A stretch of 64,000 bases of DNA, taken from contig RSEH01000256.1 in the NCBI GenBank assembly GCA_006503475.1, positions 1-64,000 of the forward strand, read 5' to 3'. The notes beneath the pieces are model-generated. The model saw only the letters and a list, made by a program, of their open reading frames with translations. It was not told the DNA's origin and did not search any database. How positions within the stretch are numbered: the stretch's first letter is position 1; the number at the start of each line of letters is the position of its first letter. The DNA is from Stentor roeselii (Eukaryota; Ciliophora; Heterotrichea; Heterotrichida; Stentoridae). This document shows, in pieces, positions 50,133 through 58,645 of the stretch. The position numbers and the translations under genes were made by a program.

Positions 50133-50888
50133 TTAAATACCCTTCTCAAATTTTTTCCCATCAAAAATAATTCCTCCTCCAGTGACAGTTTTATCAATAT
50201 CACTATCCCCAGAGCACTCCTGCATATCATCTTTAATCTGAGCGACTTTTTGCTTTTTCCTGACAATATACTCATAAGTTGTAAGTCCTCTAGCCTTCAA
50301 ATAGATATGCAAGCCTATCAAGTTCAAGTCAAGTACAAGTGCAACTGCGCTTTCAGCCAAGAAGATCAAAGAAAAAGTTGCCGTGATTTCATCATTTTTT
50401 TCAATACTTTTGATAGAAACATCGAGACTATAAACAAAAAGTTCGCACATATAAAGAAGTAAAGAAGTAAGAAGCAAGATGAAGTAACAATAGTTGCTTC
50501 TACCGATGCAGGTGTTCAACCATTTGCAGTGATGGTCGAAGTGAGCCACGCATCTGTTGCATTGTCCACAATGCTTGCTGCTTGGACTTACTATTGAATC
50601 GCATATTGAACATGATGCTGTTATTGATGAGTCTGGAGACTGAGACTTGCCTTTCAACATCGGGTCTGATGGGTCGATTATCAGAAGTGCTAGTGAAAAA
50701 AAAGCGACAAGGCTAAAGCTTATGTAAAAAAATACTGGAAAAAATGAGGAGGAGCAGTGCTTCGGGTAGAATATTGAGACAAAGGTTATGTTTGAGATTC
50801 CTATCATCCAGCTGATTATTTGGATTGGGTTGTAAGGAGGCATTATTCCTCTTCTTCTCACGGATTTTTTTTCCATTATGTTTAACAT
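50133..50888 (-). CDS. DHHC palmitoyltransferase
   Basis: 251 aa with four predicted membrane segments, two on each side of the catalytic loop. The Cys-rich domain is complete: CSICDSIVSPSSKHCGQCNR, then CVAHFDHHCKWLNTCIG with the DHHC active site. TTYEYI after TM4 is the conserved TTxE motif. It attaches palmitate to cysteines of target proteins. Several N-terminally MGC-type proteins in this window would be plausible substrates of such enzymes, though nothing links them directly. A second ATG in the frame (MEKKSV) four codons on is an alternative start. Confidence 0.94.
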   Translation of the reverse strand: MLNIMEKKSVRRRGIMPPYNPIQIISWMIGISNITFVSIFYPKHCSSSFFPVFFYISFSLVAFFSLALLIIDPSDPMLKGKSQSPDSSITASCSICDSIVSPSSKHCGQCNRCVAHFDHHCKWLNTCIGRSNYCYFILLLTSLLLYMCELFVYSLDVSIKSIEKNDEITATFSLIFLAESAVALVLDLNLIGLHIYLKARGLTTYEYIVRKKQKVAQIKDDMQECSGDSDIDKTVTGGGIIFDGKKFEKGI

Positions 50889-51350
50889 GATTATTAGGAG
50901 ATTAGGTATTGGCTAGATTGGTTGATAGTTTTTTATGAAGGGAATTGCTTGGTGTGAAGATTTTTAATTTTTTGAGTTCTAGGTTTTAGGAGGGGATTAT
51001 GGGAAACTGTCTGAGGGTATATTCATCCACTTCAATTAAATAAAAACATCTAAATTTCTATTTTAGTTACTTTATTTCTTACCAACACTAAAAATAGTCT
51101 CTAGCGCTTAATTTTAATATACTTCTTTTCAAATCAACCGCTTCAAGATTATTTCCAAGCAAATTAGAAAATAATTGAAAAATTTTTTGTTAGATAGAAA
51201 AACCTCAATACTAAATCTTTATTCTCTTAAAAATCTAAAAATTCTTCATCCTCAAGTCAAATTTTATCTTTTTTCCTGATTTCAGAGTTTAAATAATTAT
51301 TAAATTTCCATTATTTAAGAATGTAACGGTGTAGCAGGAAAATTATTTAT
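50889..51350. other. AT-rich spacer
   Basis: Promoter side of the DHHC gene followed by AT-rich DNA without frames. Nothing else seen. Confidence 0.45.
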
Positions 51351-51527
51351 TTACGACGATGTTGAGATTTCTTGCCAGGACTCTACTTCAGTAATTGTAA
51401 TTAATTTCTTCTTTTGTCTCAATTTCTTAGACTTGAGCACAGTTTGAAAGTTTTTGTTTACTATAAAAGAAGCTGAAAATATCTTTGTGTTGCTTTTAGA
51501 TGAAACTTGCGATAATCCACAGCCCAT
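51351..51527 (-). CDS. Small MGC-start protein, candidate new gene (58 aa)
   Basis: An ATG at 51527 opens a 58-codon frame to TAA. The protein begins MGCGLSQVSS, a near-ideal dual acylation signal (Gly2 myristoylation, Ser6, Cys3 palmitoylation). It continues Lys-rich (KSKKLRQKKKLITITEVE) and ends WQEISTSS. The basic stretch after the lipid anchor would aid membrane binding. It sits alone in an otherwise empty 1.3-kb gap. No family recognised. Size alone would not make it convincing; the N-terminal signal does. Confidence 0.45.
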   Translation of the reverse strand: MGCGLSQVSSKSNTKIFSASFIVNKNFQTVLKSKKLRQKKKLITITEVESWQEISTSS

Positions 51528-51811
51528 ATTTTATAAACGATTAAATATATAAGAATTAATAGTTAAATGTTTAATTAGTGAAATTTTCTGCGAAACTTCA
51601 AAAAAACCAATATTTTTGTGCTCTAAGAAAAATTCTTCAAATTATTCCTGGAAAAAAAAATTCGCGAAATTTGTTGTCTCCATCAAAAATCTTCAAATTT
51701 CTCATGAAAAGAAAATAGGTGATTTTTTGTCTCCGTAAAAATCGTAAAATTTTCCATTTTGAGAAAAGATCGTTTCTATGATGAAATCAATTTTCTTACT
51801 TTCACATCTGG

Positions 51812-52009
51812 TTAATTTCTTACTTCCTTGAAATCTAAATATCTGAGAACCTCTTCTTGAGAACCCGCTTCCGAAATAATCTCAAGTCTAGAAAAGTGAA
51901 GGCCTCTAAAACCTGTAAAATATAAAGGCTTGCCTCCTTTAAAATCAGGTAAAAAACTGCAAGAAAATCTAACATTTCTATGATTTTAAGTAAAGTGCAT
52001 GCAACCCAT
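51812..52009 (-). pseudogene. Short MGC-start frame with early stop
   Basis: ATG at 52009 reads MGCMHFT, then TAA at codon 8, then stays open in the same frame for 57 codons, including KGGKPLYFTGFRGLHFSRLE and IISEAGSQEEVLRYLDFKEV. No 15-nt intron explains the stop. The composition is protein-like. It may be a small decayed gene or an unrecognised splice form. An overlapping 47-codon frame (MLDFLAVFYLIL...) also exists. Confidence 0.25.
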
Positions 52010-52202
52010 ATTTATAAAACCACCTTATTAGAAATTTTAGTAATAAAATGGTTATACAGATTTATTCATTTAATCAACAGAAGCCTTTTTGAAATTCCTG
52101 ATTAACACCTGAAATTTTCTGTGATTTGCATGAAAAATCACTGTAAATAATCCAAGTTTTCCATCTCTATCACATCCTCTTCTAAATACAAATAAACCCC
52201 CC

Positions 52203-52790
52203 ATGGACTTAAAAGAGGTGCGTCCGTTTTTATTCATAGTCAGCTCGTCATCTGAATCAAGTGAATACACAGAGGTCTCTTTAGACGACTTCGAAGTTCT
52301 TCTGTCAGCGCCAGTCGAAGACGAGGTTTTAACTTCAGAGCTTGATTCTCTATTAGAGTCCTTTCCACACAAGAACTACATTCCTTTTTCCCACATTGAA
52401 AAATCATCAGGATTCAACAGGTCTTCTCTTACCTTGCTTCAAAGTCTCATCTGTTGTAAAGGCCTGATTCCGATTTTCAACAAAAGTGGACTTTGCTTTT
52501 TGTTTAGCAAAAAAACGAAACTCGCGAAACTTTCTGAGATTTTAAAGGAAAACTCTTATAACATGTCTGGAGAAATCATTAAAATCGCAACTGATGTTAA
52601 ATTAGGAAGAATCGGGGAAGATTTGACGGTGAATCTCACAAATGGGACTGAAAAAATATTCAAAAATACCTCTGAGAACTATTTGAAGACCATTTCAAGG
52701 AAACCTAAAAAAAAAACTACAAGTTTTTGCATTCTTTCTCGTCAACCGACGTTTAAAGTCCTCCGAGACATGTCAAATTCGGGTAATTAA
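52203..52790 (+). CDS. Unknown protein
   Basis: 195 aa from ATG to TAA. The N-terminal 60 residues are acidic and Ser-rich (SSSSESSEYTEVSLDDFE). A helical middle (FSHIEKSSGFNRSSLTLLQSLICCKGLI) could be a small winged-helix-like fold. The C-terminal part is basic (RKPKKKTTSF). No family recognised. Stop is 12 bp from the convergent neighbour. Confidence 0.65.
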   Translation: MDLKEVRPFLFIVSSSSESSEYTEVSLDDFEVLLSAPVEDEVLTSELDSLLESFPHKNYIPFSHIEKSSGFNRSSLTLLQSLICCKGLIPIFNKSGLCFLFSKKTKLAKLSEILKENSYNMSGEIIKIATDVKLGRIGEDLTVNLTNGTEKIFKNTSENYLKTISRKPKKKTTSFCILSRQPTFKVLRDMSNSGN

Positions 52791-52802
52791 TTCATTTTTC
52801 TA

Positions 52803-54416
52803 TTAAATTAAAAAAACATTCTCACAAAACTTCTCATTAAAACTTTTCACATTTTTTCGATGTAATCGACAAAAGACTTCCTTCGTTTTTTTCTTTTTTT
52901 TCTTAGATTTCACATTTTTTTCAAGAGTTTCAATTAAAACCTGATGAACAGCAGTAGAAAAAATCATATTTTCTCCTGAAAGTAAAGATTTAAAGTTAAC
53001 CTGTGCCAAGTCTTCAGGGTGTTGAAAGTCTCTAACTTTTGCAATCAAAGCTTTAACAGGGAAGACATGTTCACGAATCTGGTAATTCGGAAGAAGAATA
53101 GTTAAAGAAGGACTAGAAAACTCTTCAGTCGGTACTGGAACTCTTTCAGAATTCATCTTTAAACTAAGTCCAACTTTCGAAGCGACAAGATCAGAAAATG
53201 CGACTTTTTCAGGTTCTGCGATTTTATGTGAACAAAGAACAAGAGTCTGAATCTCAGGGAAGGAAATAGAAAAGTCTTTAAAGATAATTGAATATTCCTG
53301 CATTGAACGCAAGGCCCATGGGCCTTGCGGTATTGTTTTATAAACTGCACTTAGCATGATGCCTTGATTTTCTATAAAGGATACTACATGTTTACACCTC
53401 TGCCACTCCAGAGAAACTACTAAAGCAATTCGAAAAAGCCTTGAAAGTTTTTTGATATGTTTTAATATCCCTGGCTTTATACTCAACTCTTGCCCGAAAC
53501 TTCCTAAAACGCCTTCAAAGTTCAAAATTATCAAATTTCTGGAAAATTTCACATCTTGAGGAAACAAAAAAACTCTTTGAAGACCTGGGACTTGCCCTAA
53601 GAGATCTATTTGTTTAAAAATTTTCATATTTTTCAAAGGTTGCGAGGAAAGACAAGAACATTCAAAATAAGCCCTGGGTGTTTTTTTTAAGTTTTTTTTT
53701 TCTTTTTGTTGAATTTTCTGAGATTTTTTTAACACCCTGGAAAAATAAGGAAAACTGCTGAGGTTTGTTTCGTTTCCACCTTCAAGAATACGATAAAAGG
53801 AAGTGATGTTAGAATGTCTCAAGTAATTTAAGTAGAAATAAGGGTCACTCACTCGAAGTCTTTCAGATGTCGCAGGGGTCATCGGCGAGTTCGAACATCG
53901 TCTTTTACTGCTGGAACTTCCTGGAGACCCACCAAAACCATTGGCAGGGACAAGAAGCTTTTTAGGGTCGAGGCTCTGGGTGTTAATCCCGACAAGGTCT
54001 TCACAAGGTTCAAGTCTTATCTCAGGAGTTTCATTTCCTTTGTTTTGAGGTTTTATTTGAAATTTCAAGTTTCTTATTGAAATCTTTACTTTTTTACGAA
54101 TTGAAATTGTTTTACAGTCGGATATTAATGTGTTCACTTTTAAATCTGTTGAACGTACTTCCATTTCACTTTCAGGGCATTTTAAGAAGGGTAGTGTTCG
54201 GTTTTTGATTATTGATGAACGCCCGTGAAGTGGCTTTTTTTCGTAGGTTAGTACTTCTGGAAGGGGCTTTGATGGGTTCAGATCTTTTATTGAATTTAAT
54301 GAGGAGTGTAAAACTGGACTTTTGAATTGGATTCGAAGGTTTCGGACTGGCTTTGTTAGCTTTTGAACTGTTGAGATCTCTTTTGTTTGGGATGAACCTG
54401 GGGAAATAAAAGCCAT
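52803..54416 (-). CDS. FCP1/NIF-like HAD protein, catalytic Asp lost
   Basis: 537 aa. Residues 1-200 are basic and disordered. From about 290 a HAD-type FCP1/NIF domain is readable: NLIILNFEGVLGS where active enzymes have DLDxT/V, then SIKPGILKHIKKLSRLFRIA, then a hydrophobic strand, CKHVVSFIENQGI, and LVLCSHKI. In place of Asp-x-Asp the motif has Asn-x-Glu, so the phospho-acceptor Asp is missing. The fold looks maintained over some 120 residues. Probably a pseudophosphatase. The C-terminal tail is Lys-rich (KSKKKKKKTKE). Confidence 0.68.
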   Translation of the reverse strand: MAFISPGSSQTKEISTVQKLTKPVRNLRIQFKSPVLHSSLNSIKDLNPSKPLPEVLTYEKKPLHGRSSIIKNRTLPFLKCPESEMEVRSTDLKVNTLISDCKTISIRKKVKISIRNLKFQIKPQNKGNETPEIRLEPCEDLVGINTQSLDPKKLLVPANGFGGSPGSSSSKRRCSNSPMTPATSERLRVSDPYFYLNYLRHSNITSFYRILEGGNETNLSSFPYFSRVLKKSQKIQQKEKKNLKKTPRAYFECSCLSSQPLKNMKIFKQIDLLGQVPGLQRVFLFPQDVKFSRNLIILNFEGVLGSFGQELSIKPGILKHIKKLSRLFRIALVVSLEWQRCKHVVSFIENQGIMLSAVYKTIPQGPWALRSMQEYSIIFKDFSISFPEIQTLVLCSHKIAEPEKVAFSDLVASKVGLSLKMNSERVPVPTEEFSSPSLTILLPNYQIREHVFPVKALIAKVRDFQHPEDLAQVNFKSLLSGENMIFSTAVHQVLIETLEKNVKSKKKKKKTKEVFCRLHRKNVKSFNEKFCENVFLI

Positions 54417-54557
54417 TAACTGAGGTTTAGGTTTTATTTAGGATGGGTTTAAGGAGAATGGTGAGTGAAAGTGATTTTAAGGGGATTGGAGTGGTTGATT
54501 TTTAAAGTGAAGATATTTTCTTTGGAAGTAAATCATTACTAATAATCATCTTAACTC

Positions 54558-55490
54558 CTATTCAACTTTTCCCTCATTTTCAAGCCACTGAATAAAAACA
54601 TTAAAACTCGAGTGTATAGTGGGCAAAATGCAAGCATTATAAAACTCATTGATTTTCACCTCGTCCTCCTTATCCACAGTAATCGGTCGATGATTATTTT
54701 TCTTATTATAAACAGTGAAATGCACCCTGTTCAACGAAAGTCCTTCAGCAGGTGCCAAAGGTGTCTGAAACTCAGGAGGTTCAAAGCTTTTTCTAATATC
54801 ATCAACAGTCATTTTCTCTAAAAACACAAGCAAGGTCATTCCAATCATTTTTCTGATCTGATGATATAAAAAGCTTTGCCCAGTCACCACGAACTTCAAA
54901 TAAAAACATCCATCCACCTGAACCGTTTGACTTTCAACTTCAAACTTAATAATATATCTTTTACTCTCAGGTTTATCAGGCATCACATCTTTTGAATAGT
55001 TATGAAAAGAGTGAGTCCCATGAAAATATTTAGCGATTTCATTGATTTTTTCAATCATTTCCGTAGAACTCTCACATTTCAAAGCAGAAAGTGGAAACAA
55101 GTACTGATATTCTCTAAAAGAAGCCGAATTTTTCGCATTAAAATGATTGGAAACCAGCTTTAAAGAAATAACCCTAATATCTTCTGGTAGATTTAAATTG
55201 ATATCACCAATGATATCTTCAACAGGTCTATGTTCCCAGAGCATTTTCATTCCAACAACAGCACACAAGGCATGCACTCCTTTATCAGTACGAGAAGCCC
55301 TTGACCATTTGACCTTATTAAGAAATCCATGATTATCCTCAGAAATACAACGTGCAAGAAAAAGTCCATTTTCCAGTTCTTTTTCGACAGTCCTTACATT
55401 AGCATGTGCATTCTGAATCTGAGAACCATTGAACTTACTTCCATTATAAGCAAAAAGAACAGCAGTTTTTTTCTTGATCGCTGAAGCCAT
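54558..55490 (-). CDS. tRNA pseudouridine synthase, Pus1/TruA family
   Basis: 310 aa. TruA-family signatures: FAYNGSKFNGSQIQ near the N-terminus, SRASRTDKGVHALCAVV with the catalytic Asp, LPEDIRVISL, NAKNSASFREYQYLFP, FHGTHSFHNYS (Pus1-type rather than Pus3), and GQSFLYHQIRKMIGM near the C-terminus. It isomerises uridines in tRNA. In eukaryotes Pus1 acts in nucleus and mitochondria. No targeting peptide is visible. Confidence 0.93.
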   Translation of the reverse strand: MASAIKKKTAVLFAYNGSKFNGSQIQNAHANVRTVEKELENGLFLARCISEDNHGFLNKVKWSRASRTDKGVHALCAVVGMKMLWEHRPVEDIIGDINLNLPEDIRVISLKLVSNHFNAKNSASFREYQYLFPLSALKCESSTEMIEKINEIAKYFHGTHSFHNYSKDVMPDKPESKRYIIKFEVESQTVQVDGCFYLKFVVTGQSFLYHQIRKMIGMTLLVFLEKMTVDDIRKSFEPPEFQTPLAPAEGLSLNRVHFTVYNKKNNHRPITVDKEDEVKINEFYNACILPTIHSSFNVFIQWLENEGKVE

Positions 55491-55513
55491 TTTTGCAAGA
55501 AGTTATTTAATCA

Positions 55514-56011
55514 CTATGAACTAGAAGGGTCTCTTAAGAACTTCTCAGGCTGGTAACTTAACTCTTCCTTTACTTTTACTACTGCCTCTCCTGCCTGCGG
55601 TGTCAGCAAAAAACCCACTGCAAGGCCGACACTTGCGATGAGAAAGACTCCAGTGTTGTAAGTCATCACGGCGAGCATCAGGATGTAACTTCCTGAAACG
55701 AATATAAAGCGAATAAAGCCAATCATTACAAGAAGAAGAATTCTGTTTATTGCGTTTTCAGAACTGTTTAAATATTACCGCAATCGAGACTTCTCGATTT
55801 TTGATTGCACGAAATTTATCAGTGAAAGACTTATTGCGAAGAAAAATAAACCGAATAAGGCTCCCACGTATTTGCCTTTTGTGTCAACGTGCCATGAGTC
55901 GAAGAGGAACTCGAAGTGGGCGTCGGAGTAAAAAGTCATTTGCATCTGCATGTCCATTGACATTGACATGTTTGACATGTTTGGCATCGGCATCGGCATT
56001 AGGTCTTGCAT
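55514..56011 (-). CDS. CTR-family copper transporter
   Basis: Two exons (56011-55779 and 55763-55514) give 160 aa. The N-terminus is a Met-rich copper-binding tail (MPMPMPNMSNMSMSMDMQMQ) followed by FYSDAHFEFLFDSW, the usual lead into TM1. TM1 is YVGALFGLFFFAISL. After the intron, TM2 contains MLAVM (the MxxxM copper gate) and TM3 is GVFLIASVGLAVGFLL. CTR proteins form trimers that import Cu(I) at the plasma membrane or vacuole. Unspliced, the two frames look like two small unrelated proteins. Confidence 0.92.
55764..55778 (-). other. 15-nt intron in the CTR gene
   Basis: On the minus strand it reads GTAATATTTAAACAG. It splits an Arg codon, and the unspliced frame stops at once in TAA. Removal joins TM1 to the TM2-TM3 hairpin. 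Confidence 0.9.
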
Positions 56012-57027
56012 TGTTGATATTATAAAATGTTGAAGGATGTGGAATTTTTTGAAGTTTAAGATGGTTTTTTTAGGGTTTTGGAAATTTTTAGAGATTTTGG
56101 TTTATTGGGTTTTGGGGTTTTAGATGAGGGAGTTTTGGGGTGTTTGATAGGATGGTAAAATTTAGAGATTTTTTAGAGGTTGGGATGGAGGGGTAGGTAA
56201 CTGATGATGGTTCTAGAATTGTGTTTTTAGATTTAGAGGGAATTTGAAGATTTTTGTGGATGTGTTTTTTAGAAGATAGAATTGATGCAGTTATATCAAA
56301 GGATTTTAATTATTGGATCGTTTGTTGAATGAGTATTATGAGGATAAAAAGATTATCAGTTAAACTGATAGTCTAATGTAAACTTTAATCAAAGTTTACT
56401 AAGATCTTGATGTTTAAGTTCTCAAATAATAACTTTTTATCGAAGTGGATGAGTTCATAATCTTATTAATATTGAAACTTCATTTTTTATCAAAATTTTA
56501 ATACAAGAAGATTTTATAAAAATTTATGATCTTTATCATCAAGTATTCAACAGATATTAATTAAATGAGACTGGTCTTCGATTTCAAATTTTAAACTAGA
56601 AGATTTCATAGAATTAATATAATTATCATCAAGTATTTAGCAAAAGGTTGATAAAATGAGACTGATATAAGAATTAAAACTTTCATATCAGAAGATTTTA
56701 TAGTAATTAATGATTATTATCATCAAATAATTCAGATAATTTGTTAATTATAATAATTAAAGACTGATTTCAACTAGATTCGAAAGACCTTATTTTTCAA
56801 GCCTAATGAATATAGTCACCTTTATCTAATTATAATACTATTAGAGATAAAATAATCTTTTGACCTACTGTGTTCAAGTTACTCACCTTTTAATCCAAAA
56901 TATTTAAACTTTTATACCCAAATCCAAAAACCTCCTCCTAATCCAAAACCATTCAAATCAATAAATATTCCTAAAAATCAATAAAAATTCCACCTACATG
57001 CATTAAAACCCGTCAATAAACCTAAAA
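56012..57027. other. AT-rich intergenic region
   Basis: About 1 kb between divergent genes. From 56340 to 56760 a loose repeat recurs (atgagactgat...agaagatttta...atcatcaagtatt-like phrases about 100 bp apart, at about 56520, 56610 and 56700), suggesting a decayed tandem repeat. No gene seen. Confidence 0.5.
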
Positions 57028-58644
57028 ATGGACAACTTTTACCAATCAAAACAAATCTACATAAAAGCAATCCAGAAACTTTCAAACCATCTCCACACCA
57101 AAAATCACGGAAAGCCTCTGAAGTCATCTCAAAGTTCCAAAGACCTGAACCCTTTAAATCCGATTCACAAGAAAGAAATTCCTTCAACCTTGTTAAAAAC
57201 AGACTCTTCTTCAAAACACGGAAAAATTGTATCAAAAGGTAAAAAACGCAACTTGAGCCTTGAAGGAAAAAACGAGGACGAAACTTTTGAAAACATGAAA
57301 AAAAATTCAAGTTTAGTCCTTTCAAAACCAATAAAAAAGTGGGAAAAAAATCAAGTTCCTTACTCCCCAGGACAAGTTTTGAATGCATTTTCGAAATTTT
57401 TAACGTTTTATGAACAAGGAGAGATTTTTAACTTTCGGTTTATTTATTATATCGCGGATAAAGTGCAGAAGTTTGAAGGTGACTCGAAACTTGAAAATGA
57501 TGGCTTTGATGATGAAAACTTTGATTATATTTTGATTAAAAACGATCATGTTGGATATAGGTATGAAATTTTAGAGGTTTTAGGTAGAGGGTCTTATGGG
57601 CAAGTCATCAAAGTCTTCGACCACAAAGACCACACCCTACGAGCAGCAAAGATCCTAAAGAACATGCCCTGCATCCACCAACAAGGTAAAGTCGAATTAC
57701 AAATCCTCCAAACCCTTTCCAAATACGAGCAAGACTGCGAGTTCCTGATTTCCCTTCTTGACAATTTCTCATTCCGCAATCATATAATCCTAATATTTGA
57801 GTTACTTTACAAGGACCTCTACTCATTTCACCATTCTTTAAACTTGAAACCTTTTTCCTCAGTCTTTTTAAAGATGTGGGCTGAGCAGATCTTGCAAGGA
57901 ATCCAATTTTTTCATAGACTCAGCATTTTGCACTGTGATCTGAAGCCGGAAAATATCATGATTTGCAGAGATTTGAAGAGATTTAAAATTATTGACTTTG
58001 GTTCAGGTTGTTTTTATGGAAAAAGAGTTTTTTCTTATATTCAGAGCAGGTTTTATAGAGCCCCTGAAGTCATTTTAGAAATCGGGTATGACGAAAAAAT
58101 CGATATTTGGAGTTTCGCTTGTGTTTTAGCTGAACTCGTGATTTCCAGAACGCTTTTCACAGGAAAAGACGAAGTTGATCAGGTTTTACATTTTGTTGAA
58201 GTCCTTGGACCACCTCCCAGGTACTTACTTGACAGGTCTCCTAAGAAAAAAATTTTGAAAGATGCGATTGGGAAGTACTTTAAAGTGAAAAACTTGGAAA
58301 ATTCTGTGAAAACCTCGAAAAATGGCTTTAGAAGTCCAAAGGACTTCAAAAATAAATCTCTTCGAGCGATAATTGGAGAAGATACCCTTCTCGTCGACTT
58401 GATTTCAAGTAACCCTTACTCAGAATGTCTAACTTGGGACCCTGCTGAAAGACTTTCATCAGAAGAGGCTCTTTCCCACCCCTGGCTTAAAAAAACCATA
58501 AAAAACATCTCAAGTCTTCCAAACCTAAACGAAAAATTCGATTCCTTAAAATCTCCAAAAAACCTAAAAAATCCCGAAAAACCTGAAAAAAAACTTTTCC
58601 CAGAAACTCCAAAAAAAGGGCTAAAAAGGTCATTTTTTCATTAA
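57028..58644 (+). CDS. DYRK-family protein kinase
   Basis: 538 aa. The N-terminal 120 residues are basic and disordered. YSPGQVLNAFSKFLTFYEQGEI (around 112) is the DH-box-like segment of DYRKs. The kinase domain has GRGSYGQV near 186, AAKIL (ATP Lys), HCDLKPENIM near 301, IDFGSGC, and YIQSRFYRAPEVIL, with the YxQSRxYR activation loop whose second Tyr is autophosphorylated in DYRKs. A Lys-rich insert follows GPPPRYLL, and the tail is Pro/Lys-rich. It is a Ser/Thr kinase. It ends one base from the convergent DYRK at 58646. Confidence 0.94.
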   Translation: MDNFYQSKQIYIKAIQKLSNHLHTKNHGKPLKSSQSSKDLNPLNPIHKKEIPSTLLKTDSSSKHGKIVSKGKKRNLSLEGKNEDETFENMKKNSSLVLSKPIKKWEKNQVPYSPGQVLNAFSKFLTFYEQGEIFNFRFIYYIADKVQKFEGDSKLENDGFDDENFDYILIKNDHVGYRYEILEVLGRGSYGQVIKVFDHKDHTLRAAKILKNMPCIHQQGKVELQILQTLSKYEQDCEFLISLLDNFSFRNHIILIFELLYKDLYSFHHSLNLKPFSSVFLKMWAEQILQGIQFFHRLSILHCDLKPENIMICRDLKRFKIIDFGSGCFYGKRVFSYIQSRFYRAPEVILEIGYDEKIDIWSFACVLAELVISRTLFTGKDEVDQVLHFVEVLGPPPRYLLDRSPKKKILKDAIGKYFKVKNLENSVKTSKNGFRSPKDFKNKSLRAIIGEDTLLVDLISSNPYSECLTWDPAERLSSEEALSHPWLKKTIKNISSLPNLNEKFDSLKSPKNLKNPEKPEKKLFPETPKKGLKRSFFH

Positions 58645-58645
58645 T

